DNA from: Candidatus Poseidoniaceae archaeon
Lineage (GTDB): Archaea; Thermoplasmatota; Poseidoniia; Poseidoniales; Poseidoniaceae
Direction: 5' to 3'
NCBI GenBank assembly: GCA_028822955.1
Contig: JAPKCL010000045.1
Span: 1 to 13,406 of the forward strand
Length of the DNA stretch: 13,406 nucleotides
Shown here piece after piece: positions 8,091-13,406 of the stretch (position 1 is its first letter; each line of letters opens with the position of its first letter). Below the pieces are notes generated by a model. It was not told the origin of the DNA and did no database searches. It was given only the letters and a program-made list of their open reading frames with translations. The position numbers and the translations under genes were made by a program.

Positions 8091-8099
8091 CCAAATAAA
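8091..8099 (-). promoter_or_regulatory. TATA box for the AK6 kinase gene
   Basis: TTTATTTGG on the minus strand is centred about 23 bases upstream of ATG 8072. That spacing puts transcription initiation at or next to the start codon, i.e. a leaderless mRNA. Confidence 0.55.
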
Positions 8100-8142
8100 C
8101 GCCAAGGCTTGAATTTCGAACAAGGGAATGGTTCTGAAAGGG

Positions 8143-8150
8143 TTTTATCT
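8143..8150 (+). promoter_or_regulatory. TATA box for the gene at 8210
   Basis: TTTTATCT lies in the divergent region between the two genes. Initiation would be expected near 8170, downstream of the TTG at 8150 that would otherwise be the longest start. This favours ATG 8210. Confidence 0.45.
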
Positions 8151-8209
8151 TGGCCGAAGCGAACTTGCAAAGGCATGATAGGTCATCACTCACAGCAGTG
8201 AATGTCGCC

Positions 8210-8959
8210 ATGTTTGGAATGAATGACCCCGCTCAAACTCTGCTTCAATTGGAGCGGTATATTGAGGATGGGAGAATGGAAATGTCAGAGGTTATGGCAA
8301 CTCAATTCACCGAGATGTTTCTTTCACAGAAAAAAAGAACGGCTGATGCGCAAATAATGTTGGTGAAAGGTTTACGCATTCTCTGTGATGTGTTTTTGGC
8401 TCGTAGTAAAATTCAACGGGCGATAGCAAGCGTGAAGACACTTCATCGAGAACGGAAAACATTGATTCGACTCCTCACGAAAGCGGCTCCTCATTTACTC
8501 GAAAAAATGACTCCACCCGCTGAAGATTATCGCCGTGCTGGTAAAATTTATGCCGCAGCAGGAAAAACGGGGGCTGCTATGAAGGCCTTTTCCAAATGTG
8601 AAAAATTGTCGCCCGGACATGTTGCGAGTGCAATGGAGGCGTGCACATTGCTCGGGTTCGACAAAAAGCGGGTCAACCGACTCGTTACAACCGTTCATGC
8701 TGCTGGGCCTGTGATATTATCAAATGGTCACTTCCAATTACAACCGCCGCATTTACCAGTAGCAGATGCCCACGAAGTAAAAGCAATCTTACAGTCTGTG
8801 GTTGAAACTGGAATCGGCCCAACCGAGAATTGTCAAGAACAGATCCTTCGAATCTCGGAAGAAATAGGGGCGATAGAACGTGGTGAAGCAGCGGCAAACG
8901 CTCGACTGCAAGCAGCAATGGACCTGTTAAAACCCCAACACGACTACTACGAGTATTGA
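8210..8959 (+). CDS. Hypothetical helical protein, TPR-like
   Basis: Not recognised. The 249 residues are soluble, almost entirely helical in composition, and lack signal peptide, TM helix or catalytic motif. DYRRAGKIYAAAGKTGAAMK followed by AFSKCEKLSP (about 106-135) looks like one tetratricopeptide repeat, and the Leu/Ala/Arg-rich segments at 45-100 may form related helical hairpins, suggesting a protein-interaction scaffold. The C terminus (210-249) is a charged helix ending in Tyr-rich DYYEY. The start is uncertain: the frame is open from TTG 8150, but the TATA element at 8143-8150 argues for ATG 8210 (or ATG 8219, or GTG 8198). The gene is divergent from the AK6 kinase and may share regulation with it. 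Its stop lies 3 bp from the convergent initiator tRNA. Confidence 0.7.
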   Translation: MFGMNDPAQTLLQLERYIEDGRMEMSEVMATQFTEMFLSQKKRTADAQIMLVKGLRILCDVFLARSKIQRAIASVKTLHRERKTLIRLLTKAAPHLLEKMTPPAEDYRRAGKIYAAAGKTGAAMKAFSKCEKLSPGHVASAMEACTLLGFDKKRVNRLVTTVHAAGPVILSNGHFQLQPPHLPVADAHEVKAILQSVVETGIGPTENCQEQILRISEEIGAIERGEAAANARLQAAMDLLKPQHDYYEY

Positions 8960-8962
8960 GCA

Positions 8963-9040
8963 TGGTAACGAGAGATGGATTTGAACCATCGATCTCCGGG
9001 TTATGAGCCCGACGGGATATCCAGACTACCCCACCTCGTT
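8963..9040 (-). tRNA. Initiator tRNA-Met (anticodon CAT)
   Basis: The minus strand folds as acceptor AACGAGG (9040-9034) with UCUCGUU (8973-8967), discriminator A at 8966 and an encoded CCA at 8965-8963. The anticodon loop is CUCAUAA with CAU at 9005-9003, and the T arm is GAUGG-UUCAAAU-CCAUC. Initiator marks are the A1:U72 first pair and the three consecutive G:C pairs (GGG/CCC) closing the anticodon stem. The D-arm text GGUAGUCUGG also matches archaeal initiators. Anticodon-stem pair 27:43 is U:G and acceptor pair 7:66 is G:U. CCA is genome-encoded, unlike in the tRNA-Thr of this window. Confidence 0.95.
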
Positions 9041-9125
9041 ATACCCTTGGCTGAACTCATCCCGTTCTTCAATGCACCGATGTCCCTCGCAAGCAATGTT
9101 AAAAGAAAAATTGCAGTTTTTCGCC

Positions 9126-9135
9126 TAAAATAATC
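9126..9135 (+). promoter_or_regulatory. TATA box for the lipoprotein gene
   Basis: TAAAATAATC is centred about 23 bases before ATG 9154, the same geometry as at the AK6 gene, again implying leaderless transcription. The rest of 9041-9125 shows nothing recognisable apart from a short A-rich run. Confidence 0.55.
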
Positions 9136-9153
9136 AAAATCGGCATTGGATTG

Positions 9154-10014
9154 ATGAAGAAGAAGCGCGTGTCTCAACATATGCGGGCACGCTGGCAAAT
9201 CCCCACCTTATTGTGCGCCTTGCTTATTTGTGCATCTTTTGCAGGCTGCATAGGCGATAAAGAAGAGAATGGCAATGACAGTCCTATCAATTTCGTTGTC
9301 TATTATGATACGACATCTGGTGTTATTCTAGAAGTCGTGCAAAACAACCAGCAAGTCTCCGAAACCGGTGTTGAAATTTCGTTTGATTTCTCCTATACAA
9401 AATCCTCTGCAGGTGAAATGGTCACGTTCTATTATATCCCTGGTGATGGTTCCAGTATGATCGAAAACAATGCTGCAGAAAACGGTGAAATAACCTACAC
9501 CTACCTAACGCACGGTTTGTTCTCTGCTGCCATTGGTGCAATCGACGACCAAGACAATGAATACTTCGAAAACCTCACCATTCGTATCGACAAACAAATC
9601 ACATGGTCAGATGATAGTACGACGGCTCCGGATACCATGGACATCGAAACAACACCTGATTGTGATTGTGAAGCACCTGAGCAAATTAAAATTGATTCAA
9701 CAATAACAAACCCACAAAACGGCGGAGCTGGGCTTCCCTTTGGAGGGCAAGCAGTTACTGTGACATGGAGATTACTGAATTCAACCGATGCCGTTGCTAC
9801 TGAATCTGCACCTGAACAAATTGGTGATGGCCAAGATGCAAGTTGGATGTATAACCAGTACTTCATCGAACCAGGAACTTGGAAACTCGAAGTCGATGTT
9901 ACGGCTGAAGGAGATGGAGATGAACAAGTCAACGTTGACCACACCGTTACCATCGCTTATGTCGCTGAAGAAAGTACCCCTAATCCGACGTCTGCGCCAG
10001 CCCCAGAAGAATGA
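9154..10014 (+). CDS. Exported lipoprotein with PKD-like domain
   Basis: The 286 residues begin with a basic n-region (MKKKRVSQHMRAR), a hydrophobic core (LLCALLICASF) and a lipobox ASFAGC, with the lipidated cysteine predicted at C32. A polar linker follows, then a PKD/Ig-like beta domain at about 53-145 (VEISFDFSYTK, VTFYYIPGDGS, ITYTYLTHGLFSAAIGAID), where the GDG and Y..HG..SA patterns recall PKD repeats. A CDC-containing linker at about 167-171 leads to a second beta domain at about 180-270 (AVTVTWRLLNS, GTWKLEVDVTAEG) and a Pro/Thr-rich end. It probably sits on the outer face of the membrane; the ligand is unknown. The frame opens with TTG 9151, but the adjacent ATG 9154 fits the TATA spacing. 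It is upstream of radA in the same direction, separated by 180 bp with its own promoter elements. Confidence 0.85.
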   Translation: MKKKRVSQHMRARWQIPTLLCALLICASFAGCIGDKEENGNDSPINFVVYYDTTSGVILEVVQNNQQVSETGVEISFDFSYTKSSAGEMVTFYYIPGDGSSMIENNAAENGEITYTYLTHGLFSAAIGAIDDQDNEYFENLTIRIDKQITWSDDSTTAPDTMDIETTPDCDCEAPEQIKIDSTITNPQNGGAGLPFGGQAVTVTWRLLNSTDAVATESAPEQIGDGQDASWMYNQYFIEPGTWKLEVDVTAEGDGDEQVNVDHTVTIAYVAEESTPNPTSAPAPEE

Positions 10015-10030
10015 TTTACACCCCATTTCA

Positions 10031-10068
10031 TTCACTTTCCGTTTTATTAAAAGTGAACTTAAAGTGAA
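10031..10068. repeat. Three copies of AAAGTGAA/TTCACTTT upstream of radA
   Basis: TTCACTTT at 10031-10038 is inverted relative to AAAGTGAA at 10050-10057 and 10061-10068. The first two copies could form an 8-bp stem with an 11-base loop. The two direct copies start 11 bp apart, close to one helical turn, and the last runs straight into TATAA. This could be an operator array, a BRE-type element, or the 3' hairpin of the lipoprotein transcript. Confidence 0.5.
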
Positions 10069-10073
10069 TATAA
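10069..10073 (+). promoter_or_regulatory. Distal TATA element upstream of radA
   Basis: TATAA is preceded directly by AAAGTGAA. If used, initiation near 10095 would give radA a leader of about 100 bases, or produce a short noncoding transcript. Confidence 0.35.
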
Positions 10074-10150
10074 CCTGTTCAGTTCGTCGTTTAGAGAACG
10101 CTCCAACCTCCTTCTAAGTACGATAAATCGGCGCGCCCTGTTTCTGTCTT

Positions 10151-10158
10151 TGATATAC
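10151..10158 (+). promoter_or_regulatory. Proximal TATA element for radA
   Basis: TGATATAC is centred about 40 bases before the radA ATG. Initiation near 10178 would leave a leader of about 17 bases that still contains the ribosome binding site. Confidence 0.45.
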
Positions 10159-10180
10159 CCGTGGCATACCAGCATGGTTT

Positions 10181-10188
10181 GGAAGTGA
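10181..10188 (+). promoter_or_regulatory. Ribosome binding site of radA
   Basis: GGAAGTGA matches the Shine-Dalgarno consensus GGAGGTGA at seven of eight bases, and lies 6 bases before ATG 10195. This fixes the start and shows that not all genes here are leaderless. Confidence 0.6.
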
Positions 10189-10194
10189 ACAGAT

Positions 10195-11232
10195 ATGGCA
10201 GCCAAAGCAAAGAAACCAGCAAAACTAAAAATTGAAAACAATCAAGACCCGAAGGAGGAAGCACCTGTATTGATGCCACCTGAAGAGGAAGTACCCGAGC
10301 CCCTCATCGAAGACCTCCCTGGCGTAGGCCCAGCCACAGCAGAGAAACTCCGTGAAGCTGGATTTGACGACCTCCTTGCCCTCGCAGTCATGTCTCCAGG
10401 AGACCTTGCAGACCAAGCAGAACTTGGTGAAGCAGTTGCAACAAAAATCATTGGCGGTGCCAAGAAAATGGCAAACATCGGCGGTTTCCTCTCTGGTGAC
10501 GCTCTGTTAGAGCGACGACGAGAAGTTCTCAAGCTTTCAGCAAAAGTTCAATCGATTGATGATTTACTCGGTGGCGGTTTTGAAACCCAAGCACTGGTTG
10601 AAGTCTACGGAGCATTTGGCAGTGGAAAAACTCAAATCGGCCATCAACTGGCTGTGAATTGCACTCTTCCTTTAGAAGAAGGTGGATTGGATGGCGATAT
10701 TTTCTACATCGATACCGAGGACACATTCCGTCCAGAGCGTATCACACAGATGGCACGAGGATACGGGCTCGATCCTGAACAAGTTCTCAGTCGAATACAC
10801 GTTGCCCGTGCATACAACTCTGCTCACCAGATGCTCTTGGTCGATGAAATCAAGCGAATGAGCAAAGGACTCAATGTCAAGATGATTATTGTCGACTCAC
10901 TCACAAGCCACTTCCGAGCTGAATATATCGGACGTGGAATGCTTGCGAACCGCCAACAAAAACTCAACCGGCATCTCAAGGATTTGAAGCAACTTGCAGA
11001 TATTAACAATGCTCTTGTCCTTGTTACCAACCAAGTTCATTCGAAACCTGACGCTATGTGGGGCGACCCAACTAAGCCGATCGGTGGTCACATTCTTGCC
11101 CACGCATCAACCTTCAGACTATACCTGCGTAAAGCAAAGGGTGGACGAAGAATTGCCCGTTTAGTTGACTCTCCAAACTTGCCTGATGGCGAGTGTGTGT
11201 ACCAAGTCAACGAAGATGGTCTTCGAGACTGA
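10195..11232 (+). CDS. radA: DNA repair and recombination protein RadA
   Basis: The archaeal RecA/Rad51-family recombinase (345 residues) forms ATP-dependent filaments on single-stranded DNA and drives strand exchange in homologous recombination. From the N terminus: a Lys-rich then Pro/Glu-rich extension (1-38), a helix-hairpin-helix DNA-binding domain beginning DLPGVGPATAEKLREAGF (40-57), the linker motif FLSG (98-101) at the position of the polymerisation FxxA/FxSG motif, Walker A GAFGSGKT (139-146), IDTEDTFRPERI (172-183), ARAYNSAHQ (204-212), Walker B MIIVDSLTS with D234, and the L1/L2 DNA-binding region about 241-300, including NRQQKLNRHL and the conserved VTNQV. All catalytic residues are intact. 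The charged N-terminal extension is longer than in many RadA proteins. The promoter and Shine-Dalgarno support this ATG. ftsZ follows 79 bp downstream. Confidence 0.98.
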   Translation: MAAKAKKPAKLKIENNQDPKEEAPVLMPPEEEVPEPLIEDLPGVGPATAEKLREAGFDDLLALAVMSPGDLADQAELGEAVATKIIGGAKKMANIGGFLSGDALLERRREVLKLSAKVQSIDDLLGGGFETQALVEVYGAFGSGKTQIGHQLAVNCTLPLEEGGLDGDIFYIDTEDTFRPERITQMARGYGLDPEQVLSRIHVARAYNSAHQMLLVDEIKRMSKGLNVKMIIVDSLTSHFRAEYIGRGMLANRQQKLNRHLKDLKQLADINNALVLVTNQVHSKPDAMWGDPTKPIGGHILAHASTFRLYLRKAKGGRRIARLVDSPNLPDGECVYQVNEDGLRD

Positions 11233-11269
11233 CCGGTGTGAGAAAAAACCCCTAAAAACCGCTTGTTTA

Positions 11270-11287
11270 GCCGTCGAGAGTGGCGGC
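11270..11287. other. Hairpin in the radA-ftsZ spacer
   Basis: GCCGTC (11270-11275) pairs with GGCGGC (11282-11287), with one G:U pair, around a 6-base loop. It sits near where an ftsZ transcript driven from CCTAAAAACC (about 11251-11260) would begin, so it could be a leader hairpin. No T-run follows that would suggest termination. Confidence 0.3.
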
Positions 11288-11311
11288 ACATTCAAGGTCA
11301 CTTGGGTAAGC

Positions 11312-12451
11312 ATGACGCTCATGCGACACTTGATTGAACGAGTATTGGAACTCACTGAAGATGAAACATCAAACCCAGCACCTACTGCTCCACCTCTTGG
11401 TGAAGGAACTGAAGTAGAACTGCAGGCATTATTGGAATCTCTTCAACCTCGAATCCGTGTTTACGGTGTTGGGGGAGCGGGTTGCAATGCTATTGGTCGA
11501 CTTTCTGAAGAAGGCTTGTTTGAAAACTCCTATGTCACTGGGTATGCCATTAATACGGATGCTCAAGCCTTACTCATGTCACCAATTGAAGAAAAAGTAT
11601 TGATTGGAAGAACTGCACGTGGCCGAGGCGCTGGTGGAGACCCTACCAAGGGTGAAGCTGCTGCACTTGAATCCGAGTTAGCACTACGACGGATCACAAA
11701 CGATACTCAACTTGCTATTATTACTGCAGGAATGGGTGGAGGTTCAGGGACCGGTGCTGCTGGACAAATCGCTCGCTTAGCAAAGCAACAAGGGGCCATG
11801 ACCATTGCTGTGGTCACCTATCCATTCAATTCTGAAGGAGCTCTCCGACGGCAAAATGCCGAATGGGGGCTGGAGCGATTGCGTGAACATTGTGATACCA
11901 TCCTCGTGATCCCCAACGAACGCTTGCTCGAAATCGAAGGCGTCAAGGATTTACCAATCGGCGATGCGTTTCGAGTCGGCGATGAACTGTTGGTCCGTTC
12001 GATCACCGGTGTCGCAGAAATGCTCACGACCGATGGCATGGTCAACCTCGATTTCGAAGATCTCCGATCCGTCATCCAATACGGCAGCGGTGTGGTCAGG
12101 CTTGGACCGCCAACCACGTTGATCACTGGACGTGCTGAAGCGGCGACTATGGAAGCGCTGCACTCACCACTCCTCGACATCGATACTTCCGATGCACGTG
12201 GCGCCCTCATCAATGTAGTAGGTGGAGCAAATCTGACGCTTGGGGAAGCTGAGCGCTGTGCTAAAATTATCAAAGACCAAATTTCACCTCATGCCCAAAT
12301 CATATGGGGCGCAGCGGTAAAAGAAGAATTAGGAGAAGAAATTCGCGTTATGCTCGTCCTAACCGGTGTTAAAAGCGACCAAATTCATGGTGCAAGTGAG
12401 AATAGACAACTTCGCGCCTTGCGCAATCAGCAAATCGAATTTGTCAACTGA
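11312..12451 (+). CDS. ftsZ: Cell division GTPase FtsZ
   Basis: A tubulin-family GTPase (379 residues from ATG 11312) that polymerises at mid-cell to form the division ring. It has an N-terminal extension with a Pro/Thr linker (about 1-47), then VYGVGGAGCNAIGRL (50-64) for nucleotide binding, AINTDAQAL (79-87), the tubulin signature GGGSGTGA (142-149), and the T7 synergy loop NLDFEDLR (245-252) with catalytic D247 and D250. The globular core ends around 353, followed by only about 26 residues (ENRQLRALRNQQIEFVN), so the long linker and canonical C-terminal peptide of bacterial FtsZ are absent. The frame stays open upstream to 11165 inside radA, but that extension has no FtsZ similarity. ATG 11312 or 11321 is the likely start. 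The stop TGA abuts the convergent gene with no gap. Confidence 0.97.
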   Translation: MTLMRHLIERVLELTEDETSNPAPTAPPLGEGTEVELQALLESLQPRIRVYGVGGAGCNAIGRLSEEGLFENSYVTGYAINTDAQALLMSPIEEKVLIGRTARGRGAGGDPTKGEAAALESELALRRITNDTQLAIITAGMGGGSGTGAAGQIARLAKQQGAMTIAVVTYPFNSEGALRRQNAEWGLERLREHCDTILVIPNERLLEIEGVKDLPIGDAFRVGDELLVRSITGVAEMLTTDGMVNLDFEDLRSVIQYGSGVVRLGPPTTLITGRAEAATMEALHSPLLDIDTSDARGALINVVGGANLTLGEAERCAKIIKDQISPHAQIIWGAAVKEELGEEIRVMLVLTGVKSDQIHGASENRQLRALRNQQIEFVN

Positions 12452-13123
12452 TTACTTTACCACAATGTAAAGGAAAACAAGGATGGCGATAAGCCCTCCA
12501 ATAATGAGTGAAAAGTCTGTGAGTGAGTACGATTGGTCAACATCTGGCTGAATTAAAGTTCCGTCAAAACTCGAACCAGGAATTGTGACTCCGAATGAGT
12601 CCCAAGCATCCCCCATAGAATTTCCGTTCCCATTAACTGCGTTTCCAAATACGATGAATTCAACACTCGAAGTGTTATCTTGTGGGGCAACCCAAGTGAA
12701 ATTCCATGACCGTTGGGAATTTCCTTCTCCAGTATGAGTCCAGCCGTCATCAATTTCTTGGGTTTGATTTTGGTTTGCAAACTCAACTACCCCCTCGCTT
12801 ACTAAGAGGCGAAAACCACCCTGTGAGGAATTCGACTGAACAGCAATATTGCTTTCAATCACAAGTGTCAGGTTAAATGTTTGATTGCTTTCAAAAACCG
12901 TTGGAAGGCCAACGAGGTAGGATTCCGTATTGTTTGAAGCACCGCCATGGCATAGACAACCGTCGTTGCCGCTTTCCCCTACTCCTGAAGGAAAGCTTTG
13001 TGTTGAAGAGAATCCAAGTGACGACACAAGGAGCAAAAATAAAACGCAATGCTGCCGACTGAATCGCATCTTTACCCAATGAGAAGTCATGGTAGGGCTC
13101 ATATGACTTTTTCCATACAGCAT
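12452..13123 (-). CDS. Exported membrane-anchored protein with CxCH motif
   Basis: The 223 residues have a signal peptide (hydrophobic core CVLFLLLVSSLGF, 26-38, cleavage near STQS), then a motif FPSGVGESGNDGCLCHGG (44-61), a beta-rich domain (about 68-185; FNLTLVIESN, GGFRLLVSEG, RSWNFTWVAP, SSVEFIVFGNAVNGNG) and a C-terminal TM helix (about 204-222). This order resembles Reeler-like or choice-of-anchor-V proteins, where a CxxCH site precedes a beta domain and an anchor. Here the motif is C56-L-C58-H59, one residue shorter than a normal c-type haem site. Whether it binds haem, another metal or nothing is open. The many NxS/T sites suggest an extracellular body. ATG 13123 is favoured by a TATA-like element 20-24 bases upstream; ATG 13102, 13090 or 13069 would shorten the n-region. 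Confidence 0.75.
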   Translation of the reverse strand: MLYGKSHMSPTMTSHWVKMRFSRQHCVLFLLLVSSLGFSSTQSFPSGVGESGNDGCLCHGGASNNTESYLVGLPTVFESNQTFNLTLVIESNIAVQSNSSQGGFRLLVSEGVVEFANQNQTQEIDDGWTHTGEGNSQRSWNFTWVAPQDNTSSVEFIVFGNAVNGNGNSMGDAWDSFGVTIPGSSFDGTLIQPDVDQSYSLTDFSLIIGGLIAILVFLYIVVK

Positions 13124-13139
13124 ACACTTATTGTTTGAG

Positions 13140-13149
13140 AAATTATTGG
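13140..13149 (-). promoter_or_regulatory. TATA element for the CxCH protein gene
   Basis: CCAATAATTT on the minus strand lies 20-24 bases upstream of ATG 13123, consistent with a leaderless start. Confidence 0.45.
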
Positions 13150-13168
13150 CATAATGAGAATTTTACTT

Positions 13169-13197
13169 TACTAGAAAAAACATTCTTTCATCTAGTA
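13169..13197. promoter_or_regulatory. Inverted repeat in the divergent promoter region
   Basis: TACTAGA (13169-13175) and TCTAGTA (13191-13197) are perfect inverted half-sites. Their centres are 22 bp apart (two helical turns), with an A/T-rich spacer. The position between two divergent genes suits an operator for a dimeric regulator. Confidence 0.35.
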
Positions 13198-13216
13198 GGA
13201 GTATGAATCCTTAGTT

Positions 13217-13224
13217 GGAAGTGG
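13217..13224 (+). promoter_or_regulatory. Ribosome binding site deciding a GTG start
   Basis: GGAAGTGG, nearly the same as the radA site, lies 4 bases before GTG 13229. It is the only start signal near the beginning of the open frame, which is closed by TAG codons just upstream at 13192-13197. Confidence 0.4.
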
Positions 13225-13228
13225 AACT

Positions 13229-13406
13229 GTGCAATCATGGGATAGTGTAGAAGAAGTCGATGAAGAAATGGATATTTTTGCGGAACTTGGTGCTGTTCAA
13301 ACCGTAGTTGCTCCCGTTCAATCAATGAATACTGCCAATGGATTAGCATTTAGCGATGATCCACTTGCAGCTTTTATGGAAGAAGAAGAGGAAGAAACAC
13401 TCACTG
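13229..13406 (+). CDS. Acidic protein, 5' part only (runs off window)
   Basis: Not recognised. A 59-codon open frame runs to the window edge. It begins VQSWDSVEEVDEEMDIFAEL, read with GTG as the initiator, and contains SDDPLAAFMEEEEEETL near the end. Its Glu/Asp richness resembles the acidic tail of the Fn3-like protein in this window, so it may be the start of another acidic or linker-bearing protein. The GTG start rests on a Shine-Dalgarno-like GGAAGTGG 4 bases upstream; ATG 13268 is the alternative. It is divergent from the CxCH protein gene. A sequencing frameshift near 13205-13210 that hides an upstream ATG (13203) cannot be excluded. Confidence 0.5.
   Translation, partial: MQSWDSVEEVDEEMDIFAELGAVQTVVAPVQSMNTANGLAFSDDPLAAFMEEEEEETLT

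Noticed and set aside
8073..8123. TTG-initiated extension of the AK6 kinase
   Set aside because: It runs through the TATA element and adds residues before a protein that normally starts just ahead of its P loop.
11165..11311. Upstream extension of the ftsZ frame overlapping the end of radA
   Set aside because: The extra residues show no FtsZ similarity and lie in another frame of conserved radA sequence; the first ATG after radA begins a plausible FtsZ.
13203..13214. ATG AAT CCT TAG as the start of the final gene
   Set aside because: It closes after three codons and is in a different frame from the open frame that reaches the window end, unless a frameshift exists.
1..13406. Search for CRISPR arrays, insertion sequences, defence operons or biosynthetic clusters
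   Set aside because: No regularly spaced repeats, transposase motifs or effector gene sets are visible; the gene content is housekeeping plus exported proteins.

Overview
The window reads as archaeal chromosome, most likely a marine euryarchaeon of the Marine Group II (Poseidoniales) type. The evidence is a RadA recombinase, a eukaryote/archaea-type AK6/Fap7 kinase, an initiator tRNA with an A1:U72 end, TATA-box promoters (several apparently leaderless), very compact gene packing, and large acidic exported beta-sandwich proteins. The group assignment is inference from gene content and style; no marker search could be run.

Layout. Bases 1-55 are an exact inverted copy of 380-434 and look like a chimeric contig end. 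They interrupt the last codons of phosphoglycerate kinase (55-213). A minus-strand tRNA-Thr(CGT) follows, then a plus-strand MTA/SAH-deaminase-like amidohydrolase (367-1626). Next comes a minus-strand run read from right to left: AK6/Fap7 kinase (8072-7539), CDP-alcohol phosphatidyltransferase (7469-6762), a very large surface protein of Fn3-like domains with a charged cytoplasmic tail (6665-3396), a Ca2+/H+ antiporter (3346-2186) and a small two-helix membrane protein (2184-1627). Divergent from this run is an unrecognised helical/TPR-like protein (8210-8959), followed by a minus-strand initiator tRNA-Met. A plus-strand group follows: lipoprotein (9154-10014), radA (10195-11232) and ftsZ (11312-12451). 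The right end holds a minus-strand exported protein with an unusual CxCH motif (12452-13123) and, divergent from it, the 5' end of an acidic protein cut by the window edge.

Working together. The genes are mostly housekeeping: glycolysis/gluconeogenesis, nucleoside salvage, ribosome assembly/AMP metabolism, polar lipid synthesis, calcium export, recombination, division and translation initiation. Four exported or membrane proteins of unknown role are interspersed. No defence system, mobile element or CRISPR array is visible. The strongest leads are the charged H1-like tail on the Fn3 protein, the shortened CxCH motif, the operator-like repeats upstream of radA, and four convergent gene junctions that have 0-3 bp between ends.

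No gene-free stretch exceeds about 180 bp. The largest, 10015-10194, holds repeats and promoter elements described below.
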